Shown: piece by piece, positions 47,170 through 55,269 of the stretch
Numbering within the stretch: the first letter of the stretch is position 1
How the letters are laid out: each line of letters starts with the position of its first letter
From: Fictibacillus solisalsi
Lineage (GTDB): Bacteria > Bacillota > Bacilli > Bacillales > Fictibacillaceae
Direction of reading: 5' to 3'
NCBI RefSeq assembly: GCF_900103485.1
Contig: NZ_FNHW01000003.1
Coordinates: 162,338-226,337 of the forward strand
Length of the DNA: 64,000 nucleotides
Made by a program: the position numbers and the translations under genes
The notes under the pieces: generated by a model
Seen by the model: only the letters and a program-made list of their open reading frames with translations
The model's database searches: none
What the model was told of the DNA's origin: nothing

Positions 47170-47448
47170 ATGAGAAAGCAAGATTTAGTCGATGCAGTAA
47201 AAGCGGCTACAAGTATGAATAAAAAAGAATCAACCCTTGCGGTGGAAGCTGTACTTGATGCCATTACCAATTCTTTGAAACAGGGAGAAAGTGTGCAGCT
47301 GATCGGGTTTGGAACCTTTGAAACTCGCAACCGCAACGCCCGTAAAGGACGTAACCCTCTGACAGGCGAAGAGATTATGATTGCCGCAAGCAGTGTGCCG
47401 GCGTTTAAGCCAGGCAAGTCATTAAAAGAAGCTGTAAAAGCAGTATAA
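47170..47448 (+). CDS. HU-family DNA-binding protein (HBsu-like)
   Basis: The 92-residue protein has the HU signature [23 protein letters not shown] near residue 46, plus the helical dimer domain. It bends and packs DNA. I chose ATG 47170 behind TAGGAGG; the longer frame from 47092 adds a leader without support. A strong terminator follows at 47453. The only other HU-type gene of the genome may lie elsewhere; no paralogue is in the window. Confidence 0.95.
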   Translation: MRKQDLVDAVKAATSMNKKESTLAVEAVLDAITNSLKQGESVQLIGFGTFETRNRNARKGRNPLTGEEIMIAASSVPAFKPGKSLKEAVKAV

Positions 47449-47452
47449 GAGA

Positions 47453-47477
47453 ACCCCCCATTCACGGGGGGTTTTTC
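47453..47477 (+). terminator. Terminator after the HU gene
   Basis: ACCCCCC 47453-47459 pairs with GGGGGGT 47466-47472, followed by TTTTCATT. Confidence 0.9.
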
Positions 47478-47609
47478 ATTTGTCATAAAAGAGCGATTTG
47501 TTCCTCTTTTTGTCGGTCGATTCATGAAGGAAAACGCTCTCTTTTATCTAATATAAAGAGAGATTAAAGACAGAAAACGACAGACTGATAGTTGAGGGTG
47601 TGGACTTTT

Positions 47610-49460
47610 ATGTTATTGACGGGTAATGAGCTTCTCCCAAAGCTTGGCGTATTTAAGAAGTTAATTGATGTGCTCCCGGAGTTCATCTGTTTGAAAAACG
47701 AGGATGGCGAATGGCTTGAAGCCAATGAATTTGCATTGCAAGTGTGTGGTGTGGAACGGAATTCATATAAAGGGGTGCGAGCTGAGGAGCTTTCCTGCTT
47801 TCTTACGCCTGATACCATACGGCGCTGCCATGAAACAGACCAAAAAGCATGGAAGACAGGCCGGCCGATTAAAATCCAGGAAGAAGTACTGCAAAAGGAT
47901 GGTTCTACCCTTATCCTTGAATTAATAAAACAAGCTACATTTGATGATGAGGGCAATCCTCTGTACCTGTTTGTAACGGGGCGCGACATCACCCAGCACA
48001 AAGAAAAGGAAGAGGAACTCAGTGTGGCCCTTGAACTACTAGAATCGGTTCTTGAAGGAACGACAGATGCGATATTAATTGTGGATACAAAGGAAAATCC
48101 AATTAAAGTTAACCAATCATTTGAAAAATTATTTGGCTGGGAAGAAGAGGATCTGCTCTCCGGAAGAGTGGATTCTCATGTGATTATTCCTTCTGAATAT
48201 AAACCAGAATCAAAAAGTATCATGAGCCTGCTGGCGGAAGGAAGCACTGTCCCTTCCTTTGAAACCCAGCGGGTGTGCAAAGAAGGGACAAAGATCGATG
48301 TTTCGATTTCCTTCTCGGCCATTCGAAATATGCAGGGGCAAGTGATCGGCTTTTGTTTGATTTACAGGGATATCACGCCACAAAAAAAAGCGGAGAGGGC
48401 TCTGCGGGAAAGTGAAGCCAAGTACCGGGTAATTGCTGAGCATTCCAAAGATCTGATCGCTGTAGCTGATCCTTCAGGCAAACTTTTGTACTGCTCGCCT
48501 TCACATGAAGGATTGCTCGGATTGAGGAATGGTCTCGATGAACTGAATGAGGTCATTTATTCAAGAATTCATCCGGACGATTGGGAATTTTTGCGTGCTA
48601 CGTTTGCCAAAGCAAGAAGCCGGAAGAAACCTTTTACGTTCGAGTTCCGGTTAAAAATAAACAGCGGGGATTGGGTGGTTATGGAAACCAATGCGGTCCC
48701 GGTCTTGAACGAATGGGATGAGATAGAGAGCTACGTAACCATAGCACGGGACATAACAGCAACTAAAGAAACCGAAGAGCTCATAAGGAAATCCGAAAAG
48801 CTTTCTGTTCTCGGTGAGCTCGCGGCAGGAGTTGCCCATGAAATACGAAATCCCCTTACATCTCTTATCGGCTTTGCGCAGCTGCTGAAGGAATCAGATG
48901 AAGAAATGAAAGATAAGTATATCGGAATCATGCTGACGGAATTAAAACGAATCAATGATATTGTTGGTGAGCTGATGCTTGTGGCGAAGCCCCAGGCTGT
49001 TCATTTTGAAAACAGTTCACTCAAAGATATGCTCGAGAGCGTGGTGCGGCTCCTGGACACGCAGGCCATTATAAAAAATGTCCAAATCCAGCTGAACACA
49101 TTCGGGGACATCCCTCCGGTTTATTGCGTGGAAAACCAATTGAAGCAGCTTTTTATCAACCTGCTGAAAAATTCTATTGAGTCCATGGACAAGGGAGGTC
49201 TGATCAGGCTGACTCTAATAAAAGCGAAAGGAAATGTCATGGTCGAAATTGAGGACCAGGGTTCAGGTATCCCTAAGGACAGGATTGAAAAACTGGGTGA
49301 ACCCTTTTATACGACAAAGGAGAAAGGAACAGGCCTTGGTTTGATGGTCTGTTATAAAATCGTAAAAGAACATTTTGGCCAAATCCATTTTGAGAGTGAA
49401 GAAGGAAAAGGGACGAAGGTTCAGGTGAAATTGCCGATTTACCCCCTTTCCGTCGTTTAA
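47610..49460 (+). CDS. Multi-PAS histidine kinase, sporulation-kinase-like
   Basis: The 616-residue soluble kinase has three PAS domains (about 15-130, 140-270, 280-395, each ending in a DIT-type motif), a HisKA domain with LGELAAGVAHEIRNPLTS (His about residue 409) and an HATPase with N-box NLLKNSIES (about 518), DQGSGIPKD and GTGLGL. No membrane segment is present. The type resembles KinA/KinE sporulation kinases that feed phosphate to Spo0F. ATG 47610 follows AGGGTGTGG; the TTG at 47592 precedes that site. No response regulator is next to it, which also fits a phosphorelay kinase. Confidence 0.88.
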   Translation: MLLTGNELLPKLGVFKKLIDVLPEFICLKNEDGEWLEANEFALQVCGVERNSYKGVRAEELSCFLTPDTIRRCHETDQKAWKTGRPIKIQEEVLQKDGSTLILELIKQATFDDEGNPLYLFVTGRDITQHKEKEEELSVALELLESVLEGTTDAILIVDTKENPIKVNQSFEKLFGWEEEDLLSGRVDSHVIIPSEYKPESKSIMSLLAEGSTVPSFETQRVCKEGTKIDVSISFSAIRNMQGQVIGFCLIYRDITPQKKAERALRESEAKYRVIAEHSKDLIAVADPSGKLLYCSPSHEGLLGLRNGLDELNEVIYSRIHPDDWEFLRATFAKARSRKKPFTFEFRLKINSGDWVVMETNAVPVLNEWDEIESYVTIARDITATKETEELIRKSEKLSVLGELAAGVAHEIRNPLTSLIGFAQLLKESDEEMKDKYIGIMLTELKRINDIVGELMLVAKPQAVHFENSSLKDMLESVVRLLDTQAIIKNVQIQLNTFGDIPPVYCVENQLKQLFINLLKNSIESMDKGGLIRLTLIKAKGNVMVEIEDQGSGIPKDRIEKLGEPFYTTKEKGTGLGLMVCYKIVKEHFGQIHFESEEGKGTKVQVKLPIYPLSVV

Positions 49461-49507
49461 ACGAGAATAAAGGGGACATACTGGTTGTTAAAAAGGCAGG
49501 AACCTGT

Positions 49508-49768
49508 ATGTGCCCTTACCGTATTTTTTTCGTATACCGCATTCATGATTTAAATTACCTTCATGTACATGGAATGGAAATGGCCTCGAAGAAGCTGTTC
49601 ACTGTTCTTTTATATTCACCGAAAGATTCAATCGATCTGACCGTTCAGACCGGCCATTTGCCGGCAGATCTCCTGACCGTGCTGGAGGAAGAAAAGGCCA
49701 GAATTGACCAGGGATATTATGATTTGGCACAGTGGGAGTATCAATCGTACAATGAACAACTTCATTAG
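49508..49768 (+). CDS. Small hypothetical protein, 86 residues
   Basis: I do not recognise this protein. It begins MCPYRIFFVYRIHDLNYLH and ends in an acidic polar stretch (LTVLEEEKARIDQGYYDLAQ). The ATG follows GGCAGG. An in-frame ATG at 49574 could be the start of a shorter product. It lies between the kinase and the MarR gene. Confidence 0.55.
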   Translation: MCPYRIFFVYRIHDLNYLHVHGMEMASKKLFTVLLYSPKDSIDLTVQTGHLPADLLTVLEEEKARIDQGYYDLAQWEYQSYNEQLH

Positions 49769-49899
49769 AAGTACCAGGCGGAAGTGGAAACAAAAAGTGT
49801 CTTGTTAAAAAGGCGCTTTTTGTTTTTTGTGCTCCATTTCTCTTGAAGGGATTTTTCATTTATAATGGCTTTATTGCCGATTTATGAGGGGGAACCACC

Positions 49900-50328
49900 A
49901 TGGAAGAGGACTCACTTCAAATCATTGAACAGGAGATCGCGCTGCTGGTCAGGCTGACTACCGCACACAGTCCAAGACTTGGGGATTTGGACCGTTCTGA
50001 ATATTTGATATTAAGTGCACTGGATAAAAACGGAATGCTGGCCATTACTATATTGGCAGAAGAGTTAAAACTCAATCTTTCCACAGCCAGCAGGCAGGTG
50101 GCGTCACTGGAGAAAAAAGACTACATACGGCGTTTTCCCGACCCGCAAAATGGCAGGATCAGCAGGCTGGAAGTTACTGAAACGGGTTTGAAAATTTTAA
50201 GAAAAGTTCAGCATGCAAGATATAATGCTTATGCTGAAGTGCTCCAGGAGTGGGGGCAGGCAGAATTAGATGAGCTAAAAAAGAATTTAAGGCGTTTAAA
50301 CCGGGATTTTAAAAATTGGAAACGTTAA
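49900..50328 (+). CDS. MarR-family transcriptional regulator
   Basis: The 142-residue protein has a winged helix with LSTASRQVASLEKKDYIRRFPDPQNGRISRLEVTETG, typical of MarR. It probably represses the efflux genes that follow, at the palindromes near 50418. It has its own terminator before the efflux promoter. A standard MarR dimer of helices flanks the domain. Confidence 0.92.
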   Translation: MEEDSLQIIEQEIALLVRLTTAHSPRLGDLDRSEYLILSALDKNGMLAITILAEELKLNLSTASRQVASLEKKDYIRRFPDPQNGRISRLEVTETGLKILRKVQHARYNAYAEVLQEWGQAELDELKKNLRRLNRDFKNWKR

Positions 50329-50334
50329 AGAAGG

Positions 50335-50362
50335 CAATGGCCAATCAGGCCATTGTTTTTTT
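50335..50362 (+). terminator. Terminator after the MarR gene
   Basis: CAATGGCC 50335-50342 pairs with GGCCATTG 50348-50355, followed by T7. Confidence 0.9.
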
Positions 50363-50375
50363 ATGTAGTAAACAG

Positions 50376-50405
50376 TTGCTTTTTTTTTAGGGATACTTAT
50401 ATAAT
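50376..50405 (+). promoter_or_regulatory. Promoter of the EmrB-EmrA efflux genes
   Basis: TTGCTT 50376-50381 and TATAAT 50400-50405 are separated by 18 bases, upstream of the MFS gene and of the palindromes at 50418. Confidence 0.65.
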
Positions 50406-50417
50406 GTAACTTGTGCT

Positions 50418-50437
50418 ATACAACTTGTATTATACAA
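50418..50437 (+). promoter_or_regulatory. Overlapping palindromes, likely MarR operator
   Basis: ATACAA-c-TTGTAT (50418-50430) and TTGTAT-t-ATACAA (50425-50437) are overlapping palindromes just downstream of the -10 box, a typical repressor roadblock position. The neighbouring MarR regulator is the obvious candidate to bind. Confidence 0.6.
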
Positions 50438-50484
50438 CTTAAACCGGTTTTCCACTTTGAAAAAATCGGGAGGAGGAGAAAACG

Positions 50485-52119
50485 ATGCAACATTCAACTG
50501 CTTTAGCGAAATCAGAAACAAAAAGAATCAGTGTACCGAAACACCTGATTATTTCTCTTTTGACCATCCTCGCGATCGGACCGCAATATTTTCTTAATTT
50601 GTCATATACCGTGAATCAAATGATTATTCAGCATGGACTGAACCTAAGCACCAATCAGATGGCGATTCCGTCGATTCTGTCTAATCTGGCGTTTGCGCTG
50701 GGTGTGCCCGTCGGACGTGTACTTTCCTTGAAATACAGTGTACGAAAAATTTATTTGCTGTTTATTTTCATCTTTTTGGCTGGATCCATGACAGATATTT
50801 TTTCTGCCGGACTAGATATGCTAACTGTGGGAAGGACCGTCCAAGGCTTAAGCGCAGGTATCCTTTTTCTAACGATCCTGCCGGTAAAGCTGCGGTCGTT
50901 TCCCAATCATGTCCGCCACTGGTTTTTGTTTTTCGTAATAAGCGGGCTTTTCGGTTCATCAGCAGTAGGTGCCTTGTTTGGAGCATTGTCTCTAGATGCT
51001 GATGCTTGGCGCTGGCTTTTTGTTATCAATATATTTTCTTCCATAGTATGCCTTATTGTTGGGGCTTTAAATTTGCCAAAACCTGAAAAGAAGCAGGAGG
51101 ATGACTATCATATTGATAAAACTGGCATATTTATTTTGACGCTTTTAATGGCAGACCTGGCGGTTCCCTTGATTCACTTACAGGAAGAGGGCTTTTCTTC
51201 CTGTCTGGTGTGGCCATTTTTACTTGCTGCTTTTGTCTTGCTGATTCTATTTATCACCACCGACTGGCAGGCAGAAAACCCGCTTGTTCCATTTCGGGCG
51301 CTCTGGAATGCGAAACCGATTTCCGGAACCCTAATGGCAGTATCGGCACATATTTCATTAATTGTGGCGCTGGCTGGCATTAATGGTTTCCTCAGAAATA
51401 ATATCGATCTTCCATTTTCCTATTTGTCCTTGTTTTATGGGTGGTTCTTCCTGGGTATTATGGCAACGGCCCTCTTCAGCACCTTCTTTTACGACAAATG
51501 GGGAGCCGGCGTTCTGGGGATTATTGGTTCACTGCTTGTCATTTATGTTGGTATGGAATGGCGAAGCCTCGATCCTGCTGTCTCCATTGATACTCTGTAT
51601 TTCCAGGTGGCGTGCCTCGGCAGCGGAGTGAGTATGGTGCTTGTATCAGGAGCACTGGGTACAGCCCTTGCGGGTGATCTCCATCAAGCGTCCATGCGTT
51701 CCGTTTCATTGCACTTTATACGGAATTTCTCTGGTGCTCTTACTGCACCTTTTCTGGGATGGTACGCCTATATGAAAAATGCCGTCCATTATGAAGCAAT
51801 CCGTGAACAGGTCGATGGACTTAATCCCGAAGTGAATTCTGAGTTGGCAGGGATGGTTCGTACGTTTATCCATCAGGGTCTGTCTGCTGCGGATGCAAAA
51901 AACATGGCTGCATATTCACTCATTGCCAATGCCAAACGCTCTGCCATCTTGGGAGCCTATCATGATTTGTTTACCATTTTTGTTGGCTTGGGTGTAATTA
52001 TGCTTATTGCTTCCGTTGGTAAGACAGTAACGGGAAAAGGGCGGTCTCTTGTCAAAAAAGAAAAGCGGCTGCTTCTTCCCTCCCCCCGTGAGAACCGGCA
52101 GTCTCGTGATGCATCATAA
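50485..52119 (+). CDS. MFS drug-efflux transporter, DHA2 (EmrB) type
   Basis: The 544-residue protein has about 14 membrane segments, of the DHA2 family, with GRVLSLKYSVRKIYLLF and GRTVQGLSAGILFLTILPV as conserved loops. It exports drugs or toxic compounds with protons. The start follows GGGAGGAGG. It is followed by an EmrA-type adaptor gene, so the two form a pump. Unusual for a Gram-positive bacterium with no outer membrane, the adaptor is short and probably supports the pump at the surface. Confidence 0.9.
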   Translation: MQHSTALAKSETKRISVPKHLIISLLTILAIGPQYFLNLSYTVNQMIIQHGLNLSTNQMAIPSILSNLAFALGVPVGRVLSLKYSVRKIYLLFIFIFLAGSMTDIFSAGLDMLTVGRTVQGLSAGILFLTILPVKLRSFPNHVRHWFLFFVISGLFGSSAVGALFGALSLDADAWRWLFVINIFSSIVCLIVGALNLPKPEKKQEDDYHIDKTGIFILTLLMADLAVPLIHLQEEGFSSCLVWPFLLAAFVLLILFITTDWQAENPLVPFRALWNAKPISGTLMAVSAHISLIVALAGINGFLRNNIDLPFSYLSLFYGWFFLGIMATALFSTFFYDKWGAGVLGIIGSLLVIYVGMEWRSLDPAVSIDTLYFQVACLGSGVSMVLVSGALGTALAGDLHQASMRSVSLHFIRNFSGALTAPFLGWYAYMKNAVHYEAIREQVDGLNPEVNSELAGMVRTFIHQGLSAADAKNMAAYSLIANAKRSAILGAYHDLFTIFVGLGVIMLIASVGKTVTGKGRSLVKKEKRLLLPSPRENRQSRDAS

Positions 52120-52140
52120 AATAAAGGAGATGACAGTAGC

Positions 52141-52776
52141 ATGAAAAAAGGGCGTTTAGTTTTTGCCAACACGGTAGGGGTTGTTGTTGTTCTTGCCTTA
52201 ATTACAGTATGTTTCTATTATTACTATCAAAGCCAAAACTATGTGGAAACAGATGAAGCAACCGTTACGACTGATATGACGCAAATTATCTCACCCGTTT
52301 CCGGAAAATTGACCGGCTGGAATGAAGAAGAAGGAGACAAGGTGAAAAAGGACAAGCGATTGGCCATTGTTTCAGGAAAGGAAAAGGAACTTCCGATTGC
52401 TGCTGTAAAAGGTGGCACCATTATTAAAAATGCAGTGAAAGACCAACAAATGGTACAGGCCGGAGAAGTGCTGGCACAGACCGCAGATATGGACCACTTA
52501 TATGTAACAGCCAATATTAAGGAAACCGAATTAAAGGATATCGAAGAAGGCGATAAAGTGGATATTACTATCGATGGCGATTCGGATGCCAAGTTTGAAG
52601 GGACCGTCGAGAAAATCGGGTACGCCGCCAATTCTGTATTCTCACAAGTGCCTTCACAAAGCTCAAGTGACAATTATACAAAAATAACGCAAAAAGTAGC
52701 TGTTAAGATCTCTGTTCAAAACCCTTCAGACAAAGTGTTGCCGGGAATGAACGCCGAGATAAAAATATCCATTTAA
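52141..52776 (+). CDS. HlyD/EmrA-type efflux adaptor protein
   Basis: The 211-residue protein has an N-terminal membrane segment (about 8-29), a biotinyl-lipoyl-like part (VSGKLTGWNEEEGDKVKKDKRLAIV, then KGGTIIKNAVKDQQMVQAGEVLAQT) and a beta-barrel tail ending LPGMNAEIKISI. It lacks the long coiled-coil hairpin of Gram-negative EmrA. The start follows AAAGGAGATGAC, 21 bases after the MFS gene. Confidence 0.9.
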   Translation: MKKGRLVFANTVGVVVVLALITVCFYYYYQSQNYVETDEATVTTDMTQIISPVSGKLTGWNEEEGDKVKKDKRLAIVSGKEKELPIAAVKGGTIIKNAVKDQQMVQAGEVLAQTADMDHLYVTANIKETELKDIEEGDKVDITIDGDSDAKFEGTVEKIGYAANSVFSQVPSQSSSDNYTKITQKVAVKISVQNPSDKVLPGMNAEIKISI

Positions 52777-52790
52777 TATTCCTTTTGGAA

Positions 52791-52822
52791 GACCGCTTGA
52801 GAAACGTTCAAGCGGTCTTTTC
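52791..52822 (+). terminator. Terminator after the efflux operon
   Basis: GACCGCTTGA 52791-52800 pairs with TCAAGCGGTC 52808-52817, followed by TTTTC. Confidence 0.9.
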
Positions 52823-52846
52823 TATTATATTTCACCGAAAAAAGAC

Positions 52847-52872
52847 CCCTTCCGGAGTGGATGGGGTCTTCG
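52847..52872 (-). terminator. Terminator of the 22-residue peptide gene
   Basis: On the reverse strand AAGACCCC pairs with GGGGTCTT, followed by TTTTCGG. It starts a few bases beyond the peptide's stop codon. Confidence 0.8.
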
Positions 52873-52875
52873 AGC

Positions 52876-52944
52876 TTATCTTTTTCTTTTTACAAACAGG
52901 TAAATGAGAATCACAACGAGTATTAGAATGATTAGTGTTTTCAC
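52876..52944 (-). CDS. Tiny membrane peptide, 22 residues
   Basis: The GTG at 52944 follows AAAGGAC by seven bases and starts MKTLIILILVVILIYLFV followed by a basic KRKR end and a stop. This is a single membrane span with a positive C-terminal anchor, like sporulation or type I toxin peptides, though no family matches by eye. A terminator directly follows, and the start has its own ribosome site, which argues that it is a real gene. Confidence 0.6.
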   Translation of the reverse strand: MKTLIILILVVILIYLFVKRKR

Positions 52945-53008
52945 GAATAATGTCCTTTCACGAGTAATTTATACTCTATCTTTACCCAACTGATCCTCTC
53001 TTTAACCT

Positions 53009-54385
53009 TTAAAATAAAACCTTGCCTGGATTCATGATGTTGTTGGGATCAAATTGCTGCTTGATCATTTTCATCAATGGCAATGTGTCACTGTGCTCCT
53101 GACGCAGATATTTCATTTTCCCGATGCCGATTCCATGTTCTCCGGAACAGCTCCCTTTTTTGGAAAGTGCATATTCCACAATTCTTTCGTTGATCCGGTT
53201 CGCTTTTTTGGTTTCTTCCTCACTGTTTTTATCAAACATGAGAATGGAATGGAAATTGCCATCTCCGACATGGCCGAGCACCCCGCCAGGCAAACCCTCG
53301 CTTTCAATCAGTTCACGTGCATAGACGACAGCGCCGGTTAATTCCGAAAGCGGCACCACCACGTCTGTCAGCATCATTTCCCTTCCGGAAAAACCGTGCT
53401 TGAACGCGTAAGCCAGGTGATGGCGGGCTTCCCAAAGTTTTGCTTTTTTGATGGAATCGGTTTCGAAAATCAGTTCTTCTGAACCATTGGCCGAGAGCAA
53501 TTCTTCTGCAAAAGCTACATCCTGAGCTATTCCGCCTTCATTGCCATGAAACTCAAGAAACAGGGTGGGTTTCTCCGGATAGGAAGTGTCGCTGTGCATG
53601 TTCACCTGACGGATGGAGGGCTCATCCACAAGCTCTACTCGTGCCAGGGAATTCCCGGAAGACAAAAGGGAGACCGCTCCGTCAACCGCTTCTTTCACGC
53701 TTGGGAAAACGGCTCTGCCTGCCACGGTTGTTTCGGGAATGCCGTATACCTTTAGGGTGAGTTCCGTAAATACGCCAAGGGTTCCCTCCGATCCGACGAA
53801 CAAACCTGTGAGATGATAGCCTGAAGAAGATTTTGCCGCCAACCCTCCTGTATGGATGATGGAACCATCGGCAAGAACCACTTCGAGATCCCTGACCTGG
53901 GGGCGCATAATGCCGTAACGGACGCTGGTTGTGCCGCTTGCATTCGTGGCAGCCATTCCGCCGAGGGTAGCATCCGCTCCCGGATCTACCGGAAAGAACA
54001 GTCCGTATTTTTTTAATGCCTGATTCAGCTGTGTTCGGGTTACTCCCGGCTGGACCTTAACCAGAAAATCTTCGGGCCTGACCTCTAGTACCTGGTTCAT
54101 ATTTTGAAAGTTAATGGAGATGCCGCCTTGCAGCGGGATGCAGTGGCCTTCAAGGCTTGATCCGACGCCAAACGGAACAACAGGAATTTTATGTTCATTC
54201 GCGAACTTTACTATAGAAGAAACTTCTTCGGTTGAGTTTGGGAATACCACGACTTCCGGAAGCACGGGAGAATGATGAGATTCGTCCTTGCTGTGCTGGC
54301 GAAGAATGGTTTCGTTGCTTGTGGCTCTTTTTTCATCCGTTAGCTTTTTCATTTCTATAAGTAATTCCTCATGTGTTGCCTGCAT
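53009..54385 (-). CDS. FAD-linked oxidase, GlcD/D-lactate dehydrogenase type
   Basis: The 458-residue flavoprotein has the FAD_binding_4 domain with PVVPFGVGSSLEGHCIP near residue 68 and DPGADATLGGMAATNASGTTSVRYG near residue 133, and the FAD-oxidase C domain ending HGIGIGKMKYLRQEH and NIMNPGKVLF. It oxidises D-lactate, glycolate or a related 2-hydroxy acid. The start ATG follows GGGAGGATTTTTAC. No GlcE/F partner lies beside it, so it is the single-subunit D-lactate dehydrogenase-like form. Confidence 0.88.
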   Translation of the reverse strand: MQATHEELLIEMKKLTDEKRATSNETILRQHSKDESHHSPVLPEVVVFPNSTEEVSSIVKFANEHKIPVVPFGVGSSLEGHCIPLQGGISINFQNMNQVLEVRPEDFLVKVQPGVTRTQLNQALKKYGLFFPVDPGADATLGGMAATNASGTTSVRYGIMRPQVRDLEVVLADGSIIHTGGLAAKSSSGYHLTGLFVGSEGTLGVFTELTLKVYGIPETTVAGRAVFPSVKEAVDGAVSLLSSGNSLARVELVDEPSIRQVNMHSDTSYPEKPTLFLEFHGNEGGIAQDVAFAEELLSANGSEELIFETDSIKKAKLWEARHHLAYAFKHGFSGREMMLTDVVVPLSELTGAVVYARELIESEGLPGGVLGHVGDGNFHSILMFDKNSEEETKKANRINERIVEYALSKKGSCSGEHGIGIGKMKYLRQEHSDTLPLMKMIKQQFDPNNIMNPGKVLF

Positions 54386-54514
54386 GTAAAAATCCTCCCT
54401 TAGGTGTATGTTGATTATTCTCTTCTTAGGGTAATTTAGAGATGAAACGCGAAAATCCTTTTTATTCTGTTAAAAAAACAAAAATCAGCCAACACTATTC
54501 GATGAGGTGATAAC

Positions 54515-55027
54515 ATGAAAAAATGGCTGTTGATACTCAGCTTTACAGTGCTATTGGGCGGATGCGGAACATCAGAAAAAAATGAAGCGGACAAGGGGGA
54601 GCCAGTCATGGGAGACGGAAATAAACAGGAGCAGCAACAGGACAAGCCCGGCAGGGACCATAGCGGGGGAATCGTTGCGGGAGCCATTGAACCAAAGCTT
54701 TCAGTTACAGAGCAAAATCCAGGCAGGACTCTCTTGCGTTATGAACTTAAAAATCAGACCGAGCAAGTAAAAACCTTTGAATTTACAAGTGGAAAAAAGT
54801 TTGATTACATCATTAAAGATGAAAGCGGAAAAAAGGTCTATCAGTATTCACAGGATCACATGTTTACCCAGTCCCTTTCAAAAATCACCTTGAAACAAGG
54901 AGAATCGTTCACACAGGATATTATGGTTAAAAACTTGCCGGCGGGTACCTATACGATCGAGATATGGCTTACGGCGAAAAATGAAGAAAACGATTATCGG
55001 CAGAAAAAGACGTTTGAAATACAGTAA
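54515..55027 (+). CDS. BsuPI-domain lipoprotein
   Basis: The 170-residue protein has a signal peptide with lipobox LLGGC (Cys about 17), a Gln/Lys/Glu-rich linker, and a C-terminal beta-sandwich with RTLLRYELKNQTEQVKTFEFTSGKKFDYIIKDESGKKVYQYS and ITLKQGESFTQDI, which matches the BsuPI domain first described as an intracellular proteinase inhibitor. Here it is outside the cell. The role is unknown. Confidence 0.85.
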   Translation: MKKWLLILSFTVLLGGCGTSEKNEADKGEPVMGDGNKQEQQQDKPGRDHSGGIVAGAIEPKLSVTEQNPGRTLLRYELKNQTEQVKTFEFTSGKKFDYIIKDESGKKVYQYSQDHMFTQSLSKITLKQGESFTQDIMVKNLPAGTYTIEIWLTAKNEENDYRQKKTFEIQ

Positions 55028-55057
55028 AAATCCGCTCTTTAAGAGCGGATTTTTTTG
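55028..55057 (+). terminator. Terminator after the BsuPI lipoprotein gene
   Basis: AAATCCGCTCTT and AAGAGCGGATTT form a long stem around TTTA, with T7 after. Confidence 0.9.
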
Positions 55058-55173
55058 CAGCAAAAGGAGGTGCAGATTGATTGATTTTTTATTTATTACG
55101 CAGTACACTCATAAAAATAAACAAAGTTAAACGTACTTTAAATAAGCAAATATAAATTTTTTGAGCAAAGGAC

Positions 55174-55229
55174 TTGAAAGTCAAAGAAGGTCAAAGTATA
55201 ATGTAGACATAAGGTCAAAGATAGTCAAA
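55174..55229 (+). promoter_or_regulatory. clpE promoter with two CtsR boxes
   Basis: TTGAAA 55174-55179 and TATAAT 55197-55202 are separated by 17 bases. A CtsR heptad pair AGTCAAA-GAA-GGTCAAA (55179-55195) covers the spacer, and a second GGTCAAA-GAT-AGTCAAA (55213-55229) lies over the transcript start region. A further GTCAAA follows. This is class III heat-shock control. Confidence 0.9.
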
Positions 55230-55269
55230 GTCAAACGATGGCCTAACAATCCGAAGGAGGACATGCTTT

